A stretch of DNA of 31,161 bases from Mesostigma viride (Eukaryota; Streptophyta; Mesostigmatophyceae; Mesostigmatales; Mesostigmataceae): the NCBI GenBank assembly GCA_009746045.1, contig RPFO01000171.1, positions 64,001 to 95,161 on the forward strand, given 5' to 3'. The position numbers and the translations under genes are program-made. Shown here piece by piece: positions 26,854 through 31,161 of this stretch. Below the pieces are notes generated by a model. It ran no database searches. It saw only the letters and a program-made list of their open reading frames with translations, and was not told the origin of the DNA. Position 1 is the first letter of the stretch. Every line of letters starts with the position of its first letter.

Positions 26854-29800
26854 GGGAGAGAGGCGCATCGGAGGGTTGCCCTGATCGGAGGGGGGCTGAA
26901 TGCAGAAGACGAGGCCGTTTCCAAAAAGTCGAGGGGGACGGCGCTGCTGGAAGTGCACAACTATTTCAAGACGCACATGGAGGAATCCTGGGATAAGCCG
27001 GAGGTGCCCCTTCAGGACCAGAAAGAAATATGGAATTTGATTCATGGGGTTTCAAGCAGCACTGAGAAGGCAAGGAAGGACGGGGAGGGGGAGGAGGGTG
27101 GTGAGGAGCGGGTTGGAGGGCGATTGAACGAGGGTGGTTTGTCCGAATCGGAGAAAACCCAAGTCTACGACTTCATCTCGGCTGTGAAGGATGAAACGGT
27201 CGCTCCGAACGACGACAGTAGATGTGGAATGCCGATTGAGGACAAGCTGGCCAAGGAGCTTGCAGAGTTTCTGGACATCGTGGCAGCGGACAAGCTGGAC
27301 GGGGAGGGAAGGGTGATGAGGAAGGGGGGGGGATCAAACAGGAAGGGTGGAGGAGTCTAGCCCGCTTTCGATTCTGGCCGTCTATCATGGCAACCGTGAA
27401 GGCCAAACACGTTCCTCCTCAGTGCTTGTATGACCTGACATACATGGCCAAGATCTTCTGCGAGGTGATGGTCCAGCTTTTCATGATCTACAACCGCGAT
27501 TTGGGGAAATACCCCGAACCACGCGACCTCGGCTGGTTGCCGATGCAGCCTTCGGAAGCCGACAGCGCCCTTCAGAGGGTGGCCGATACGGTCGCTGTAG
27601 CTGCCAAGAGACTAAGGGCGGTTATCAGGCCAACGGGGAGGGACGATTCCACCTTCCCACTTGCACTGCTGGAGAGGACGGATTTTTGGACGACCCACAA
27701 GGAGGAAACGAAATGGTGGGTCCTGATTGCGCCCGAACCCCCAACCGAACAGGCTGTGGTGCCCCAACCCGTACAGCCTGTGGCGGGGGCTGTGGTGGTG
27801 ACGGGGGCTGTGCCGGAGGAAGGCCAAGCCGAACATGCGAGGCAGAGGACGTCCAGTCGGGTCGCCAAAAAAAGGTGGGGGAGAAGCGGGAACCCCCGCG
27901 GAAGTTTGGGTCGGAGGAGCTGGCATCCGAAATCGAGCAGCAGGGCCCGTGGATTTCTAAGAAAGTTTACGGGTCTGACGGGGACGAGACCTGTGAGTTC
28001 ATGATGAAGACTTTCGCGTGGGAGAAAAGCGATGGGCCGACACGGTTGGCTCAAGTGGTACTTAATGCAATGGAGGGGTTCGAATTTGTTGTGAAGAGGA
28101 AGGGGGGGTGAACCAGCCAGATATCAAGAATGGGGTAGTGCTGCTGAATTTGGAACATCACGCCAAGCTGTGGAATGATGAGGAATTGTTGAAGGGTCGA
28201 ACGGGTTCGTGGGTGGAGAAAAGGGACTGGAAGGCGGCGAAGGATTGTGGAGATTTCAATGGTGTGAAGGACGACTGGTCGTCGTACCTAGGCGATTTCA
28301 CGGGATTCTTCAACCCACCCGTGATCTTCATTGGGTCAAAGGAGCAGGTGGATGGGTTTAAGGTCCTTCTGAAGGTACTTGGGAAGCGGCCTGAGGGGGA
28401 GGATATTTCCAATCCCAACGGCCGTTCGGGCAAGGAAATTGCGGGTGCAGCCCAGAAGCGTCCGCTGGAGACGGCAGGCGCTGGCACCAAAAAGAAACGC
28501 CGGAAGCGCGCCGCCTCGGAGACCCCGCGGCCGAAGACGTCTCAATGGGGGATGATGAGGATGTCGGGTCACATGGGGGTGATGATGGGGAGGAGGTTGG
28601 TGATGATGGTGCCGGCGATGATGAGGGGGACGGGAATGAGGGTGGTGATAAGGGGGGCGGGTCGAAGGACGGAGAGGGGGGGGTTCGAAGGGCGGAGAGG
28701 GGGGCGGGTCGAAGGGCGGAGAGGGGGGGGGTCGAAGGACGGAGAGGGGGGCGGGTCGAAGGGCGGAGAGGGGGGGGGTCGAAGGGCGGAGAGGGGGGGG
28801 GTCGAAGGACGGAGAGGGGGGCGGGTCGAAGGGCGGAGAGGGGAGGGGGTCGAAGGATGGAGAGGGGGGCGGAGAGAAGGGCGGAGAGGGGAGGGGGTCG
28901 AAGGGCGGAGAGGGGGGCGGGTCGAAGGGCGGAGAGGGGGGCGGGTCAAAGGGTGGAGAGGGGGGCGGGTCAAAGGGCGGAGAGGGGGGCGGGTCCAAGG
29001 GCGGAGAGGGGGGGGAGAGAAGGGTGGAGAGGGGGGCGGGTCAAAGGGCGGAGAGGGGGGCGGGTCGAAGGGCGGAGAGGGGGGCGGGTCGACCGGCGCA
29101 TCGGGGGAAGGGGGGAAGGAGGGGGGGGAGGGGAGGGAGGCTCGAGGGGGAATTCGGGGGCGTCGGGGGGGGGATGTTGGGGCGTGCCGTCGACTACTGC
29201 AAAAAGCTCCTTTCGCCTGGCGGGCACGTTCGATCAAGAGCAACGGCTAGTCATCTGTCAAAGGGTAAGTTAATCTGAGTGAATATGGTCGGTTAAATTA
29301 TGATGTTTGCATATTCCCAAGTTTGATTTGCGATTGTAATGATAACTAATTGCGCCGCTCGTCATTGCTTGTCCCACACACAGGTGACGAGTCTGAAGAG
29401 GAGCCGCCAAAGGATGACGCGCATGGCGGCCCACCCAAAGGGTTTGAGGAAGATTCGGAAGAATCGGAAGAATCGGAACCTGAGGAGGAAGCGCCACAAA
29501 GACGTGTCACAGTTACCGCAACCCAGCCCAAGCCACTAGACAAGAAAGTGCCACCACCAAGTTGGCAGACGTGGATGGAGAATCTGGAAGGTGGGGGGGG
29601 GGAAACGGGTCGTGCCCCGCTCGCCTGTTGGATGTCCGGTTTCGGTATTGTGCAAGCACGGCGGGGAATTTTGCCAGTATCGGAAGAACCAATCCCAGCG
29701 CCTTGATACGTTGTGGAAGCCCACGTGGGCTGCTGATTCGGTGGCTAAACTCAATGCAGACCCAATGAAGCTGGCACACATGCCTGATTTCCACGTCGAC

Positions 29801-30175
29801 ACGTTCCTGGTGCATGGAGTCGTTCGAAAGGTGGATAAAACGGGCGTGTGGTACGTTAAATTTTGGGCAGAAGGGTGTGACGAAAAGGGAATCTGGATTA
29901 ATGGGGAGCAGGGGACGATGCCCAACATAATTTTCAAGGTACAACAAGACGAGATGCGGAACTGTTTCAAGCCACCTGAGGGAACGTATTTGGAGTGGTG
30001 GATGGACAAGGGGTACCTGGCGACCAGATCTTCCCCAGCGACCAGATCTTCCCCACGACTCCAAGAGAAGGGGGGAGACCAAGCCGCAGGGCAGGGCAAA
30101 CGAAAACCTCAAGGGAAGGCTGGCGCAGATGTGCGGGAGGGGGGTGTAAAGAAGCGAGCGGACGGGCACCTGTAA
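26788..30175 (+). CDS. Large nuclear-type protein gene (frameshifts, one intron)
   Basis: Consecutive frames join into one gene if single bases are restored in the homopolymers G9 27324-27332, A7 27867-27873, G7 28102-28108 and C4 28523-28526. Changes in the G-runs around 28.7-29.2 kb and in G10 29593-29602 are also needed. Order of parts: charged N-terminal region; helical domain from about 27387; Pro/Val linker with basic AKK..KRE; an unrecognised folded domain at 27870-28420 (GPWISKK, then WSSYLGDFTGFF); a nuclear signal KKKRRKR at about 28489-28509; an Asp/Gly-rich acidic stretch; GGSKGGEG repeats; an intron at 29265-29383; a Glu/Ser-rich exon (EEDSEESEESEPEEE); a Cys/His patch (CKHGGEFC) and a strand-rich domain with WYVKFWAEG and GIWING; and a Lys/Arg tail to TAA 30173-30175. 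A nuclear chromatin-type role is inferred. Overall identity unknown. Confidence 0.55.
28655..29095 (+). repeat. 24-bp G-rich coding minisatellite
   Basis: About 18 copies of a 24-bp unit (GGGCGGAGAGGGGGGCGGG then TCGAA, with G-run length variants). In one frame the unit encodes the 8-residue repeat GGSKGGEG. G-run length changes flip the reading frame between copies, giving Arg/Ala/Glu-rich alternatives. The unit has at least three GG or longer tracts and is a candidate G-quadruplex former on the + strand. It lies inside the coding region of the last gene. Confidence 0.9.
29265..29383 (+). other. Spliceosomal intron, 119 bp, phase 1
   Basis: Donor GTAAGT at 29265-29270 after CAAAGG, branch-point-like CTAAT at 29346-29350, and acceptor CACACACAG ending at 29383. 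The intron is AT-rich against GC-rich exons. Splicing joins a Lys-Gly codon pair (AAG G|GT) to the frame that reads DESEEEPPKDD, so the phase works. Confidence 0.8.
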
Positions 30176-30349
30176 AGAAACGCCTGTTAGTAGGTAGTTA
30201 GATAGCTTGATCTGAACTCGTGTACATTTGTAAAGATCGATCTGTACATCTGTCTCCAGAGCATTCACTTGAATATTCAAAGTTCAAGTGGGAATTACTG
30301 GTTGGGTTGTGCACAGGCTTGTGCACAATTTTGGCAATAATTATAATTC
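30176..30349. other. 3' flank of the last gene
   Basis: AT-rich, with no gene. TTGTGCACAGGCTTGTGCACAA (30307-30328) holds two copies of TTGTGCACA, the second within a perfect 10-bp palindrome TTGTGCACAA. Confidence 0.4.
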
Positions 30350-30365
30350 GTTCTATAAATAGAAC
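30350..30365 (+). promoter_or_regulatory. TATA-box-like inverted repeat
   Basis: GTTCTATAAATAGAAC: 7-bp inverted arms around AA, containing TATAAATAG (TATA box consensus) and CTATAAATAG (MEF2-type MADS-box site). It sits 20 bp after a double TTGTGCACA motif. No coding region follows within the window, so any transcript would be non-coding or start a gene beyond the edge. Confidence 0.3.
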
Positions 30366-30481
30366 TAGCGGGGTCGTGGAGAGGGTTGTGCAATTGTAAA
30401 TTTAATCTACAACTTGTCTCACTTGCTTACCCTCCGAGTGCATGACACTTTGACAAAAACAGCCAATTTTACCCCGACTTG

Positions 30482-30531
30482 AATAAATTTTAATAAATGT
30501 TAATAAATTTTAATAAATTTTAATAAATTTA
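30482..30531. repeat. 10-bp phased A/T-tract repeat
   Basis: Five near-perfect copies of AATAAATTTT. A 10-bp period matches one helical turn, so the A/T tracts are in phase and the DNA is probably intrinsically bent. Several AATAAA words within it could also act as polyA signals for the upstream gene. Confidence 0.75.
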
Positions 30532-30707
30532 AGCAATCTAGTAATGAAAAGTGCACGCGGAAAGCGCACCAGTGACCAAATTGCATGAAATGGTAATGAT
30601 TTCATGTGGAAACGCATTCACAATGAGCATCAATTGTCATGTATTTGTTGAAATGGCGTCTCCTCAAGTAATAAAATTTGGCATGGGTATTGTAGATTGA
30701 TTGTGGG

Positions 30708-30719
30708 CCCCCCCCCCCC

Positions 30720-30756
<37 letters not shown>

Positions 30757-30767
30757 CAACAACAAGA
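30708..30767. repeat. Poly-C run and (CAA)n microsatellite
   Basis: Twelve C in a row are followed by about 14 copies of CAA with one interruption (ACAACACAAC). Simple sequence, no coding role seen. Confidence 0.9.
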
Positions 30768-31161
30768 AGATCGATTGCGCATTCGACGGTTATTAAAAGG
30801 CAGAGAAGCGGTTGACTGGTAGTACTGTACGACGGGGTTGGACGTAATTTCCGGTCAGCGATGCGGATCAACTTTGCATGTCACGTTGTGCATGGTAAAG
30901 AGCCCTTGCGTCGCGCTGTGGACTTATTCTCTGCCGTCGGATTGCACCGTCGATGAGCGTCGATGCTCGTCGATGAACCCAACGCAAGCCGTGTGCGAAA
31001 AGAAGTAGAAATGGCGCGCGGCAACGGGGGGCAAGTTCAAGGTAATTTATGTACAGAACTTGTCGCCGGCGACTCTGCAGCAAGCAGCCGCAGGTAGTCT
31101 AGGTAGTCTGCCGGCCTGAATAAGTGCCAATTTCGACATGCAATTAACTGACCATGCAAGT
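30768..31161. other. Window end, no gene recognised
   Basis: Mixed composition. A small cluster of GTCGATG words (30948-30977) is the only local repeat noticed. The short frames on the minus strand have no recognisable features. Confidence 0.4.

Noticed and set aside
28336-29243. Proline-rich minus-strand proteins (PPPSPPFD repeats)
   Set aside because: Antisense reading of the 24-bp G-rich minisatellite. The plus strand has the coherent gene with splice sites.

Overview
This window looks like nuclear DNA of a eukaryotic, probably photosynthetic organism, most likely an alga. Three things support this. There are spliceosomal-type introns with GT..AG ends and CTAAC/CTAAT branch points (9677-9721, 29265-29383). 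There are MYND and other Cys/His zinc modules of eukaryotic style. There is a decayed, AT-rich fragment of a plastid RNA polymerase beta gene (rpoB) inside otherwise GC-richer DNA. A green alga is my guess from the rpoB wording, but the species cannot be fixed from the sequence. I see no rRNA, tRNA, transposase, reverse transcriptase or CRISPR array.

Layout. 325-2722 is a tandem array of about 12 units of ~208 bp, each carrying the 14-bp palindrome CCAACGGCCGTTGG. 2761-7828 is a compact one-direction cluster of six small genes: a MYND-finger gene, an unknown gene, three members of a divergent family with N-terminal Cys/His zinc knuckles, and a small acidic gene. Duplicated spacers carrying the palindrome, a G-box and AATAAA signals separate the first three genes. 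7829-9290 holds the rpoB remnant, a 79-bp minisatellite and a broken gene start. 9722-10021 looks like a Pro/Ala-rich internal exon whose splice donor lies just before a giant (CCTTGT)n array of ~10.7 kb (10060-20776, about a third of the window). 20.9-24.3 kb has no gene I recognise. 24.28-25.03 and 26.28-26.76 kb are near-perfect 45-46-bp arrays of the same palindrome, and each lies directly upstream of a large unrecognised gene (25061-26278 and 26788-30175). The second encodes a nuclear-looking protein with a KKKRRKR-type localisation signal, a Gly-Ser-Lys-Glu minisatellite, a Glu-rich exon and one clear intron. The last kilobase is AT-rich with simple repeats.

Two themes connect the parts. 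First, one palindrome of two back-to-back AACGG cores recurs about 50 times, as satellite unit, as gene spacer and as inferred promoter element; every supported gene is on the + strand. Second, several real-looking reading frames break at homopolymers, usually by one missing base, which suggests long-read consensus error more than gene death. The functions of most genes here are unknown, and the regulatory reading of the palindrome is inference.
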